Made by a program: the position numbers and the translations under genes. Below the pieces are notes generated by a model. That model was not told the DNA's origin and made no database searches. It saw only the letters and a list, made by a program, of their open reading frames with translations. 64,000 nt of DNA from Paenibacillus pectinilyticus. GTDB lineage: Bacteria > Bacillota > Bacilli > Paenibacillales > NBRC-103111. Of the stretch, positions 36,403-44,873 are shown in pieces (the first letter of the stretch is position 1; each line of letters begins with the position of its first letter). The stretch covers positions 798,433-862,432 of the forward strand of contig NZ_LYPC01000027.1 in the NCBI RefSeq assembly GCF_001700435.1, written 5' to 3'.

Positions 36403-37644
36403 TCAACTACGGTTTCTATATTGTTTTGGAGTTACCCCCGCATGTTTCTTGAATACCTTCACGAAATGGGCTTGATCATAGAAAGTTAGTCTTGCACAAA
36501 TGGTTGAAATCGAGTCATTCGTATGGTCGAGCAACTTCTTTGACTCTTCGATTCTTTCTTTCTGGATGTAATTCGTTAAGGACAATCCGGTTTCTTTTTT
36601 GAACAATTGGGATAAATAACTTGCGTTGAGTCCTGACAATACAGCAAGCTGCTGTAGCGGTATTTCTTCGAACAGATGAAGATAGATATATTCTTTGCAG
36701 ATTTGTACCGGTTTGGAAGATCTATTTTTACGTACCTGGTCAACGCGATCTACGAAATCTACAATGGCTCCGAACGCGGCTGCTTGGATCAACGCTAATT
36801 CATTTAATTCTTCGATGTGCTGAATGTGCAATTCGCTGAGTGTAGAGGCTAATTCCTCATTCAATCCTCCTTCTACGGCAGCATGACTGCTTAGTGCAAT
36901 TCCACCAATCGCTAGATTTTTGATGCTTCGAATGTAGCTTCTTTTGGACTGCCCCTCTGTGTGGCTGGTGTCGTTCGTAACATTGGCTAACATGCGCATT
37001 AATTCGGTTTTATCCCCATTACTGATTAGAGCCATCATGTGATTAGCATCCTCCATGCCCTCATGAAAGATAGAGAACTCTCGGCGTTCTGCAAGCGCAA
37101 GCTCGTTCTCTTTCTGTTGATGAGCCACCCCATATTTCAAGCTAGATTGGAAAACGTCCGTAATTTCCAGAACTTCCTGATTGATCATCCAGTTTGTTGA
37201 CACACAGATGTGAAGGAATTGGAGACGATTCATAAAAGGAAGGTTGCGCCAATATACCAGCCATTTTGAACGCTCTTCGTTTGGAATGCCATAATCGTTT
37301 AAAAGTGTGGTACACAGCGGATCATTTAGTTTTTGATGCGTGGTTGGTCCGATCATGATGACGGCCTGACGATGACCGTTACGGTTTACTGGCACAAGGA
37401 TGAACTGCTCCATGAAGTTGGTTTCATGAAGAACCGGACCCTGCTGGTCCTTTTCTTGTCTGACCACAGAACGAAAGAGCTCGTATGGATCCGAATAGAT
37501 CGGATGATTGGCCATCCCGGTCATCCAGATCGATTCCTCTTGTAAGTCCGAATCCATCCTGCAGAAAACCGGAAGTTGTATACTTTCATGAACCAACTTA
37601 CATAAATAAGACAAATGGGGGAAATCACTCATAGTGGACATCAT
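36403..37644 (-). CDS. AraC-family transcriptional regulator
   Basis: This regulator of about 413 residues has a long N-terminal region without recognisable receiver or cupin motifs. It ends in an AraC helix-turn-helix pair: IPLQQLAVLSGLNASYLSQL and ICARLTFYDQAHFVKVFKKH, ending GVTPKQYRN. The length and layout resemble the YSIRK-type AraC group. The start is uncertain: the frame opens at TTG 37665, and ATG 37644 is preceded by a weak GAGACG. It is divergent from a sugar symporter and hydrolase pair, with a palindrome between them, and so is the likely regulator of that pair. Confidence 0.8.
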   Translation of the reverse strand: MMSTMSDFPHLSYLCKLVHESIQLPVFCRMDSDLQEESIWMTGMANHPIYSDPYELFRSVVRQEKDQQGPVLHETNFMEQFILVPVNRNGHRQAVIMIGPTTHQKLNDPLCTTLLNDYGIPNEERSKWLVYWRNLPFMNRLQFLHICVSTNWMINQEVLEITDVFQSSLKYGVAHQQKENELALAERREFSIFHEGMEDANHMMALISNGDKTELMRMLANVTNDTSHTEGQSKRSYIRSIKNLAIGGIALSSHAAVEGGLNEELASTLSELHIQHIEELNELALIQAAAFGAIVDFVDRVDQVRKNRSSKPVQICKEYIYLHLFEEIPLQQLAVLSGLNASYLSQLFKKETGLSLTNYIQKERIEESKKLLDHTNDSISTICARLTFYDQAHFVKVFKKHAGVTPKQYRNRS

Positions 37645-37718
37645 AGTCGTCTCAATTCTGTACAAATTTTCTACATATCATACCATATTTTGATGAGGAT
37701 GTATGGCATAATGCAGTT

Positions 37719-37730
37719 GTAAGTGCTTAC
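37719..37730. promoter_or_regulatory. Short palindrome in the AraC/symporter divergent region
   Basis: GTAAG-TG-CTTAC is a perfect 5-bp inverted repeat 26 bp before the symporter start. It could be an operator half for the divergent AraC regulator, but a site this short can arise by chance. Confidence 0.2.
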
Positions 37731-37755
37731 ACGTAGAATTCACTGGGGGGATAGC

Positions 37756-39213
37756 ATGACATCTATGGAGGGGGTATCGCAACTGGCCGCCAATGAGAAT
37801 GAAGATTCAAAACTCAAATTAAGTGAGAAATTTGCCCTGGTTATCGGGAACGCTCCGAATACGATTCATTACCAAATTATTCAGGTTTATTTGTTATTTT
37901 TCTACACGGACTTTATGAAAATTAATCCAGCGTTCATTGCCGGATTATTTCTAGTTGTTCGTATCGTTGATGCTGTAGCTGCGCCATTTTTTGGAGCGAT
38001 GATGGATAAGATCACTACCCCGTGGGGGAAATACACCCCCTGGTTTATTATTTTAGGCGTCCCTTTTGGTATTTTCGGATGGTTAACATTCACCGTGCCT
38101 GATTTAAGTTCAACAGGGAAGCTAGTCTATGCCGTTGTCACCTATACGATTTACAGTATTTTCTCCTCGATTATCACGATACCAGGCAATGCAGCCATAC
38201 CGACTGTTACGAAAAGAGTTGACGAAAGAATATCAATTGGTCAATTAAGCTTTCTTTTTATACTTGTTGGAGCAGTAATCGTCCAAGTTGGTACAGTTCC
38301 TATCTACAAAGCTTTAGGCGGAGGAAATGATGCGAAAGGTTTCTCTTTGTTTATGGCAGTGGCAGCTGTCATTACGATCGTAGTCGCCATTTTTCAATGG
38401 ATGAAAGTGAAGGAAAGATACGTAGTAGAAACTAAGAATGAAGAGAAGAAACCTTCCGTCAAACAAATGATAGGAGCTACCTTTACCAATAAAGCGGCTG
38501 TCATTGTCTATGTGTTTTTGTTCGGAAATGCCTTATCTGCAGGAATTCGGGCGGGTGTCCAAATCCACTTTTATAAATACTTTTTCGGAAATGAAAGTTT
38601 AATGGCCATTATGGGAATCGTTTCGTTGATTCCAACGCTGATTGGTGTAGCCTTCAGTCAACCGATTATTAAGCGTTTTGGGTTAAAAACAACCGTTTTG
38701 GCCGGTGTATTCGTTAATTTGGTTACATGTCCCATTATGTTATTCATTCCAGCCAATCAGACAGGGCTCATCATTCATATCGTTATAACGGTAATTACTT
38801 GTGTCGTTGGCGGATTTGGTAGCCCTGCACAAGGGGCTATGATGCCGGCTGCAATCGATTATACCGAATGGAAGACGGGACTAAAGCTGAATGGATTTAT
38901 GAGCTCCTTTAATGGGTTTGTCCAAACGCTTGCCACGGCACTTTCAGGTGCGATTGCCGCTGGTGCACTAAGCTTAATCGGATATGTGCCTGGCATAGAG
39001 CAAAGCAGTTCAACGTTATTCGGACTAAGGTTAATTATCGGTGTCCTCCCTGCACTATTTGGAGCGCTTTGCATATCGGTGATTTGGTTCGATCTGACCG
39101 AAGAAAAACAAGTCCAAATCGCAAGGGACCTGGAAGCTAGAAGGAAGGAAGCCAATGTTGACGATCCCATTCTTTGGATAGAAGAGATGCACGATAAGAA
39201 GGTCACAATTTGA
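37756..39213 (+). CDS. GPH-family glycoside/cation symporter (MFS)
   Basis: This 485-residue transporter has about twelve hydrophobic segments and is of the glycoside-pentoside-hexuronide:cation symporter type. The N-terminal part reads EKFALVIGNAPNTIHYQIIQ. The motif AAPFFGAMMDKITTPWGKYTPW matches the family's D-x-x-x-T-x-x-G-x-x-x-P loop. GGGGGG five bases before ATG 37756 sets the start. A cytosolic hydrolase gene follows after 16 bp, so imported glycoside or ester is likely processed at once. Whether Na+ or H+ is used cannot be told. Confidence 0.85.
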   Translation: MTSMEGVSQLAANENEDSKLKLSEKFALVIGNAPNTIHYQIIQVYLLFFYTDFMKINPAFIAGLFLVVRIVDAVAAPFFGAMMDKITTPWGKYTPWFIILGVPFGIFGWLTFTVPDLSSTGKLVYAVVTYTIYSIFSSIITIPGNAAIPTVTKRVDERISIGQLSFLFILVGAVIVQVGTVPIYKALGGGNDAKGFSLFMAVAAVITIVVAIFQWMKVKERYVVETKNEEKKPSVKQMIGATFTNKAAVIVYVFLFGNALSAGIRAGVQIHFYKYFFGNESLMAIMGIVSLIPTLIGVAFSQPIIKRFGLKTTVLAGVFVNLVTCPIMLFIPANQTGLIIHIVITVITCVVGGFGSPAQGAMMPAAIDYTEWKTGLKLNGFMSSFNGFVQTLATALSGAIAAGALSLIGYVPGIEQSSSTLFGLRLIIGVLPALFGALCISVIWFDLTEEKQVQIARDLEARRKEANVDDPILWIEEMHDKKVTI

Positions 39214-39229
39214 ATCTGGAGGAACATCT

Positions 39230-41275
39230 ATGTCCATGCAAGAAACTAATAATGAAAATGCACAAGCCCGCTGTAATGGGTTACATGACGCTCAGTTCCA
39301 ACAACCATATGTGGACGTTGATGAGTGGCGAAATGAGCCTGAGCGCCATCGGTATATTCACGGTGGTTTCGAAGGGAACGACACGAAATTTTCGTTTTAT
39401 TTCCCATCTAAAGAGGGATATGAGGGACGCTTTTTTCAACCTGTCTACCCTGTACAAGGAAGTGAAAATGCTGCTCAAAGCCAGACCGAGGGCGTGGATA
39501 ACAAAATTGGCTTTGCCATTTCTAACGGCGCCTATTTGGTAGAAACGAATATGGGCGGAATGTCCCCTGACGCTACGCTCGTTTATCGCGCTAGTGCTGC
39601 TGTAGCCCAATATTCGCGGGTAAAGGCAGCGGAGTTATACGGTCCGCATCGCCCTTACGGTTATATCTACGGTGGGAGCGGCGGTGGATATAAGACAATA
39701 AGCTTCATGGAGAACACGACAGGCGTATGGGACGGCGCGGTACCCTTTGTGATTGGAACGCCTATGGCTATTCCTAATGTATTTACGGCTCGCGTACACG
39801 CTATGCGGATTCTCAAGGATAAGTTTCCTGCGATCATTGACGCGCTGGAGCCCGGTGGAAGCGGGGACATGTATGCTGGATTGAATGAGGAAGAGCGGAA
39901 TGCGCTTGAAGAAGTGACCAGACTAGGATTCCCGCCGAAGGCGTGGTTTGCTTACAAAGAAATCGGCGATGGCGCGCTAACCGTACTCGCACCTGCTGTC
40001 ATGCAGATGGATACGACCTTTTTCGAGGATTTTTGGAAGCTTCCTGGCTATCTTGGTACCGACCCGGAAAGTTCAGCAGCGCGAGCGCGACTTAGATTCA
40101 AGAGCGTGATCACGGAGGTTATACGACCGCAGAAACAAGGAGCTGCACATGATAAATCGGTGAATATGGGCGTAGACGAAGCTTGGAAAATGCTGACGGA
40201 AACTGAAGGGAATGTACCTTCCTTCCGCTTAGATAGCGTACCAACAGGTGAAGTATATGTGGATGGTGCTTTTATCCACGTTATGAGTGGTGAGGCCGCA
40301 GGTGAGAAAATTCCTTTAGGTCAACTAAACGGGGACATCGTTACGATTGGATCTGCCTTTGGTTTTTTCCCATCTGCTCAAAGTTTGGGTAAAATTAAGC
40401 CAGGTGATGAAATCCTACTGGATAACTCGGATTATCTTGCTATCCAAACCTATCATCGGCATCAGGTTCCGACCCGTGATTATCAGGTATGGGATCAGTT
40501 TCGGGATGACAACGGCGAGCCATTGTATCCGCAACGGGCTTTCTTAGTTGGCCCTATCATTGCTAACGGAGGAGCAGGCTCGATTCAAAGCGGGCGTTAT
40601 GAAGGGAAGATGATTGTTGTTCAGACGTTGATGGACGAGAGCGCATTCCCTTGGCAAGCCGACTGGTATCGTACCAAAGTGAAAGAGGCGCTTGGTGATG
40701 CATTAGATGACCAGTTTAGACTTTGGTTCGTGGATCATGCCTTGCACGTGGATAACAGTTCAAACAATTCGCTGGATGGACTTCATATCGTAAGCTATAT
40801 CCCGGCTCTCCATCAGGCGCTTCGCGATCTGAGCGCGTGGGTAGAAAGAGGGATAACCCCACCAGCCAGCACTAGTTACGAAGTTGTGGATGGTCAGGTT
40901 GTGGTACCGAGCAGTGCTGCTGAACGCAAGGGCATTCAGCCCATCATTTCCTTGAAGGTCGGCGGCAGTGAACGCGCTGAAATTTCCATAGGCCAAGCAG
41001 TTTCATTCAAAGCTGAGGTAGAAGCTCCGCCAAGTACGGGGAAGATCGTAGCTGCACATTGGGATTTCGAAGGGGAAGCTACGTTTCCTGTCGAGGCGGT
41101 CATCAGTTACGTCAACGAAGAGGGTTCGGAAGCAATTATAGAAGCGACCTATGTGTTTACGAAACCTGGTACCTACTTTCCCGTATTGCGTGCGGCGTCA
41201 AATCGAGAAGGAAACAGCGATAACTTATATACGCAAGTGTTGAATATAGGCCGAGTACGTGTTGTGGTCAAATAA
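39230..41275 (+). CDS. Alpha/beta hydrolase-like protein with C-terminal PKD-like domain
   Basis: This 681-residue protein has no signal peptide. The hydrolase-like part (about 30-530) has the phrase GFAISNGAYLVETNMGG and the nucleophile-elbow-like YGGSGGGYKTISF. Both recall the tannase/feruloyl-esterase-like alpha/beta hydrolases. A late His-containing phrase (FVDHALHVDNSSNN) could supply the catalytic His. The last 110 residues (VSFKAEVEAPPST ... TYVFTKPGTYFPVLRAA) look like a PKD-type beta-sandwich, normally an extracellular module. GGAGG seven bases before ATG 39230 and the 16-bp gap after the symporter indicate co-transcription. A cytosolic esterase acting on imported sugar esters is the best guess. 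Confidence 0.6.
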   Translation: MSMQETNNENAQARCNGLHDAQFQQPYVDVDEWRNEPERHRYIHGGFEGNDTKFSFYFPSKEGYEGRFFQPVYPVQGSENAAQSQTEGVDNKIGFAISNGAYLVETNMGGMSPDATLVYRASAAVAQYSRVKAAELYGPHRPYGYIYGGSGGGYKTISFMENTTGVWDGAVPFVIGTPMAIPNVFTARVHAMRILKDKFPAIIDALEPGGSGDMYAGLNEEERNALEEVTRLGFPPKAWFAYKEIGDGALTVLAPAVMQMDTTFFEDFWKLPGYLGTDPESSAARARLRFKSVITEVIRPQKQGAAHDKSVNMGVDEAWKMLTETEGNVPSFRLDSVPTGEVYVDGAFIHVMSGEAAGEKIPLGQLNGDIVTIGSAFGFFPSAQSLGKIKPGDEILLDNSDYLAIQTYHRHQVPTRDYQVWDQFRDDNGEPLYPQRAFLVGPIIANGGAGSIQSGRYEGKMIVVQTLMDESAFPWQADWYRTKVKEALGDALDDQFRLWFVDHALHVDNSSNNSLDGLHIVSYIPALHQALRDLSAWVERGITPPASTSYEVVDGQVVVPSSAAERKGIQPIISLKVGGSERAEISIGQAVSFKAEVEAPPSTGKIVAAHWDFEGEATFPVEAVISYVNEEGSEAIIEATYVFTKPGTYFPVLRAASNREGNSDNLYTQVLNIGRVRVVVK

Positions 41276-41285
41276 GTATGTTTAA

Positions 41286-41325
41286 GGAAGAGGAGCAGTT
41301 GCGATTGCAGCTGCTCCTCTTCTTT
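41286..41325 (+). terminator. Terminator after the hydrolase gene
   Basis: GGAAGAGGAGCAGTTGC pairs with GCAGCTGCTCCTCTTC over GATT and is followed by TTTG. It isolates the symporter operon from the phosphonate operon. Confidence 0.85.
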
Positions 41326-41437
41326 GTTGTAGTAGCAGTCAAGGTAGATTCAAATATCAACACGACTCATTGAATGACAAATCATAGAATTTACATTCTC
41401 TTAACGTAATCATTACACTCCATTGACCCTTGCAACT

Positions 41438-41452
41438 TGGCATCAAGTTAGA
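41438..41452 (+). promoter_or_regulatory. Candidate PhnF operator, copy 1 (before the phn operon)
   Basis: TGGCATCAAGTTAGA at 41438-41452 matches TGGCAACAAGATAGA at 43773-43787 at 13 of 15 positions. A second shared element, TTAACGTAATC at 41401-41411, lies upstream here and recurs as TTTACGTAATC at 43746-43756. A -35-like TTGACC at 41423 lies just before the motif, so a bound repressor would block the promoter. The sites flank the transcription unit that contains phnF. Confidence 0.5.
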
Positions 41453-41508
41453 CTAAGTCCATAGTGTTCTACCGCACTGAATCTATTCCATTCATTTTGG
41501 AGGTAATT

Positions 41509-42390
41509 ATGAAAGTAGAATTACACTGTCATACAAGATTGTCCGATGGTTCTTATACATTTGAAGAAGTGCTGGATCTGGCTGTTCAGGAACAGGTCAG
41601 TCATCTGGCAATCACGAACCATGATACGACACAAGATCTCAGTTCGATGGTTATCAAAGGGTTAGAACGAGGCATTGACATCATTCCGGGCATTGAAATT
41701 TCTGCCTATGATTTTAGACGGAACCGACGAATTCATATTCTTGGATATTATATAGAGCCTGGACATGCTTCGCTGGAAAGGTTATGCAGTCCGCTGCTGG
41801 AGATGCGTCATGAAGGGTGCCGCACTGCCGTTGATCGACTTATTGAAGCAGGCTACGCGATCACATGGGAGCAAGTGCTGAAGTATGCAGAAGGCGGTAC
41901 CGGCGTGTACAAACAACACATTATGCATGCGTTAATCGATGAGGGATATACAAGCTCTATCTATGGAGATCTATATAAAGAATTGTTCTCACGCGGTCAA
42001 AATGGCGAGCAACAGGGTATAGCTTACATTCCCACAAGATATGTCGATGCAGGAGATGCGATTCGTGCCATTCTAGAAGCAGGCGGCGTGCCGGTGCTCG
42101 CTCATCCGGGACAGTATCGGAGTTTCGAGGCTGTGCCAGAGCTGGTTGACGCGGGTCTGCAAGGCATCGAAGTGTGGCATCCGCTGCACGGGCCAGAAGA
42201 TGAAGTAAAAGCGCGAGATTTTGCCGACATGTACAAGTTGGTGATGACAGGCGGGTCCGATTTTCATGGCTTTTATGGAGAAAAAGTAGTTGCCCTTGGC
42301 AGCAAAAGCCCAGGTTTAGACACGGTGCAGCTCATTCAGGCACGTAAACAAGGGTTACAGCGCAGCCCAAAGGAGCCTTACTCCCTATGA
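41509..42390 (+). CDS. PHP-domain phosphoesterase, probable PhnP replacement (PhnPP-like)
   Basis: This 293-residue metal-dependent phosphoesterase of the PHP superfamily opens the C-P lyase operon. Metal-binding motifs are HCHTRLSDG at residues 6-14, TNHDTT, GIEIS, a late LAHPGQ and the final GSDFHG. In C-P lyase pathways the product 5-phosphoribosyl 1,2-cyclic phosphate must be opened. Many bacteria use PhnP, but a PHP protein (PhnPP, described in Eggerthella lenta) hydrolyses both ester bonds. No phnP is seen in this operon, so that role is likely here. GGAGG five bases before ATG 41509 marks the start; the frame extends to 41464. Its stop overlaps the next start by four bases. Confidence 0.8.
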   Translation: MKVELHCHTRLSDGSYTFEEVLDLAVQEQVSHLAITNHDTTQDLSSMVIKGLERGIDIIPGIEISAYDFRRNRRIHILGYYIEPGHASLERLCSPLLEMRHEGCRTAVDRLIEAGYAITWEQVLKYAEGGTGVYKQHIMHALIDEGYTSSIYGDLYKELFSRGQNGEQQGIAYIPTRYVDAGDAIRAILEAGGVPVLAHPGQYRSFEAVPELVDAGLQGIEVWHPLHGPEDEVKARDFADMYKLVMTGGSDFHGFYGEKVVALGSKSPGLDTVQLIQARKQGLQRSPKEPYSL

Positions 42391-43019
42391 AATCCATTCA
42401 TCAAACACATCCTCATTTACCGTTATCGGCCGAGCCGCGCATTCATGAAAGCAGTTTGATTTTTAACAGCTTTGCGGGGGAGTGGACCTCCATTGGACCG
42501 ACCAATAGAATGCTTGAATCCAGCATAGGAGATTACAGTTATACGATGGACGATGTGACGATCAATTATGCAGAGATAGGCAAATTCACGTCGATTGCCT
42601 CTCATGTTTGCATCAATCCGGTTGATCATCCTATGGACCGAGTGTCCCAGCATCATATGACATACCGCATCTCGGAATACGGCTTCGCAGATACAGATGA
42701 TGCAGAATTTTTTGACTGGCGCAGAGGTAACCGTGTGACTATAGGCCATGATGTTTGGATTGGGCACGGAGCCATTGTCATGAAAGGTGTCCAAATCGGA
42801 ACCGGCGCTGTTGTAGGCTCAGGTGCTGTTGTCACGAAAGATGTAGAGCCCTACACAATCGTGGTTGGTGTGGCGGCGAGGCCGATCAAAGCCCGCTTTC
42901 CCAAAGAGATCTGTGAGGCATTGCTGCAGATTGCTTGGTGGGATTGGCCGCGTGAATGGTTAGAGGAAAGATTTCATGAACTGAACGATGTGAATGCTTT
43001 CGTCAAAAAATACGGCTGA
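42387..43019 (+). CDS. Phosphonate-associated hexapeptide-repeat transferase (TIGR03308-like)
   Basis: This 210-residue left-handed beta-helix protein is of the acetyltransferase type. Hexapeptide rungs are clear in two blocks, around IGDYSYTMDDVTINYAEIGK and VTIGHDVWIGHGAIVMKGVQ, followed by GTGAVVGSGAVVTKDVEPY. The loop CINPVDHPMDR and the tail WWDWPREWLEERF match the phosphonate-metabolism transferase family TIGR03308, found in many phn operons. Its substrate is not established; acetylation of an aminoalkylphosphonate is a possibility. It is translationally coupled to the PHP gene (four-base overlap). Confidence 0.8.
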   Translation: MKSIHQTHPHLPLSAEPRIHESSLIFNSFAGEWTSIGPTNRMLESSIGDYSYTMDDVTINYAEIGKFTSIASHVCINPVDHPMDRVSQHHMTYRISEYGFADTDDAEFFDWRRGNRVTIGHDVWIGHGAIVMKGVQIGTGAVVGSGAVVTKDVEPYTIVVGVAARPIKARFPKEICEALLQIAWWDWPREWLEERFHELNDVNAFVKKYG

Positions 43020-43042
43020 ATGCAGCCTCGGAGGTAATAGAC

Positions 43043-43744
43043 ATGACAGAAGAAATGGATATCATCGACTTTCTTACAACTGCGATTCAATCGGGCAAGT
43101 ATGAGTCTGACGATAAATTGCCTTCTGAGAATGAGCTTGCCGACCGCTTCAAAGTCCCTAGAATCACTGCACGCAAAGCCTACGAGCGCTTGCAGGAGCT
43201 AGGTTATATCTATTCTCAGCAAGGTAAAGGGAGCTTCGTGCGGGATCGCAATCTGCGTATTCCTCTCGTGCTATCCGGTAATGTTAGTTTTAGCCAAAAA
43301 ATGGTTGATTTGGGGTATAGCTATCAATCTAAGAATATATTTTGTGAACCTATTCTGTTTAATAATAAAATTTACGAAACCTTACAAGCGGACGAACATG
43401 ACATCGTCTATCAAATTGGGAGACTGCGGATCGTAAATGGACAGCCGATTGCGATTCACATCTCCTATGTGAGGGCAGCTATGTTCCCGGATATACGGTA
43501 TGAGGGAAAAGATGTGACGTCCATGTTTCATTATTATAAAAGCAAGGGATATCGCGACTTTCAGTCTAAGCAGACCATTTTAAGCGTAACGTTCCCATCT
43601 AAGTTCGAGAGAAATCTATTGGCTTGCTCCAGCCTCATTCCTCTCTTGGTGCTCGAATCTGGATGTATGGACGGAAAAACGGGACATACGTTGGAATGCA
43701 GTAAAATCATGTATCGTGGAGATTGCTTCTCCTATGAAATATAA
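43043..43744 (+). CDS. phnF: PhnF-type GntR/HutC-family transcriptional regulator
   Basis: This 233-residue regulator has an N-terminal GntR winged helix (residues about 5-70: SDDKLPSENELADRFKVPRI, RLQELGYIYSQQGKGSFV) and a C-terminal UTRA ligand-binding domain of the HutC type. PhnF proteins repress phn genes. The gene lies third in the operon, with GGAGG before ATG 43043. A conserved 15-bp motif lies both before the operon and directly after phnF. Those are candidate autoregulatory and phnG-specific operators. Confidence 0.87.
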   Translation: MTEEMDIIDFLTTAIQSGKYESDDKLPSENELADRFKVPRITARKAYERLQELGYIYSQQGKGSFVRDRNLRIPLVLSGNVSFSQKMVDLGYSYQSKNIFCEPILFNNKIYETLQADEHDIVYQIGRLRIVNGQPIAIHISYVRAAMFPDIRYEGKDVTSMFHYYKSKGYRDFQSKQTILSVTFPSKFERNLLACSSLIPLLVLESGCMDGKTGHTLECSKIMYRGDCFSYEI

Positions 43745-43772
43745 ATTTACGTAATCTTAACAGCCGCTAGCC

Positions 43773-43787
43773 TGGCAACAAGATAGA
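43773..43787 (+). promoter_or_regulatory. Candidate PhnF operator, copy 2 (between phnF and phnG)
   Basis: TGGCAACAAGATAGA at 43773-43787 repeats the motif at 41438-41452. The accompanying ACGTAATC element lies 16 bp upstream of TGGCA here and 26 bp upstream in copy 1, a difference of about one helical turn. The 91-bp gap suggests a second control point for phnG onward. Confidence 0.5.
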
Positions 43788-43835
43788 GTGAACTTCGAAG
43801 AGAAACAACACCATCTAGAGTAAGGAGGTTCATGC

Positions 43836-44261
43836 ATGAAACGTAAGCAAAGAACAGAGATCCTCATAAATGGCTCGCCAGATATCGCCAGTTCTTTATC
43901 ACGTGAAATAACGAGCCGGTATCCCGTTGCGGTGATCGAAGAGCCGAATCACGGATTGGTCATGGTCAAAGTGAGAGAGACAGCTCAGAAAAGTCTGTTT
44001 TATTTGGGCGAAGTGCTTGTGACGGAATGCAAGCTTCAGATTGAAGGAGCCATTGGTGTCGGCATAGTCAAAGGCGATGATCCGGATAAAGCCTACGACT
44101 TGGCTGTCATCGATGCAGCCTATGCAGCTGATCTGAATGAGACGAAAGAATGGACGGTCATCCTTCTAAGGGAAAGTGATCAGATCGCTGCTGAACGTGC
44201 GGCTTATCATGCGAAAGTCTTGCAGACCAAAGTCGATTTCGAAACGATGGACACGGATTGA
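43836..44261 (+). CDS. phnG: C-P lyase core subunit PhnG
   Basis: This 141-residue subunit of the C-P lyase core complex (PhnGHIJ) helps form alkylphosphonate ribose triphosphate from ATP and phosphonate. It has the family phrases FYLGEVLVTECKLQIEGAIG and DLAVIDAAYAADL, and the usual length. AAGGAGG seven bases before ATG 43836 is a strong ribosome binding site. It begins the run of core genes after the gap that holds the second candidate operator, and phnH follows after 15 bp. Confidence 0.92.
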   Translation: MKRKQRTEILINGSPDIASSLSREITSRYPVAVIEEPNHGLVMVKVRETAQKSLFYLGEVLVTECKLQIEGAIGVGIVKGDDPDKAYDLAVIDAAYAADLNETKEWTVILLRESDQIAAERAAYHAKVLQTKVDFETMDTD

Positions 44262-44276
44262 AAGGAGAGACACATC

Positions 44277-44873
44277 ATGAGTTTAGATCTCATTCACGAT
44301 ATACAAAGTGCATATAGAAAATTGATCGATTCGCTCTCGAGACCAGGAACCGTATCGGATCTCTCAGCAGAAGCGGGGAAGTTAGGAATGGATCAAGGCT
44401 GCTTGCCTTCAACGCAGGTTTTGGCCGCGATGCTGCTAGATCCGGAAGTATCTTTCACAGTATTCTCAGAACGCAAAGCGCAAGTGACACATGTGTTTAA
44501 GCAAATGAGTTATGCCAGAGAAGTGGATGCGAGCGAAGCTGATTTTATTTTTGTGCTAGGCGATGCCCCATCAGAAGATCTGACGCGTGCGCTAGAAATT
44601 GCAAAAATCGGAGATCTGCAAGATCCACATTTCTCCGCAACGCTGATTATAGAGACAGAGAGTTTAAGTAACGGAACGAAGCTGCGGTTATCTGGACCTG
44701 GCATTCAGTCCTCATCTAACGCCAAAGTGACTATCAACGATGCTTGGCTGGATATTCGGGCAGCTCGGAATTGTGAATATCCGCTAGGGTTGGACATCAT
44801 TTTCGTAGATGCAGCACATCGTCTTCTGGCTTTGCCGAGAACCACACAGGTTCTGGTTGAGGAGGTTAGCTAA
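44277..44873 (+). CDS. phnH: C-P lyase core subunit PhnH
   Basis: This 198-residue PhnH is a C-P lyase core subunit required for phosphonate breakdown. The N-terminus carries the family phrase YRKLIDSLSRPGTVSDLS. The C-terminus has ARNCEYPLGLDIIFVDA and LLALPRTTQV, both typical. The stop codon overlaps the phnI start (TAATG), so the two are coupled. GGAGAG precedes ATG 44277. Confidence 0.92.
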   Translation: MSLDLIHDIQSAYRKLIDSLSRPGTVSDLSAEAGKLGMDQGCLPSTQVLAAMLLDPEVSFTVFSERKAQVTHVFKQMSYAREVDASEADFIFVLGDAPSEDLTRALEIAKIGDLQDPHFSATLIIETESLSNGTKLRLSGPGIQSSSNAKVTINDAWLDIRAARNCEYPLGLDIIFVDAAHRLLALPRTTQVLVEEVS

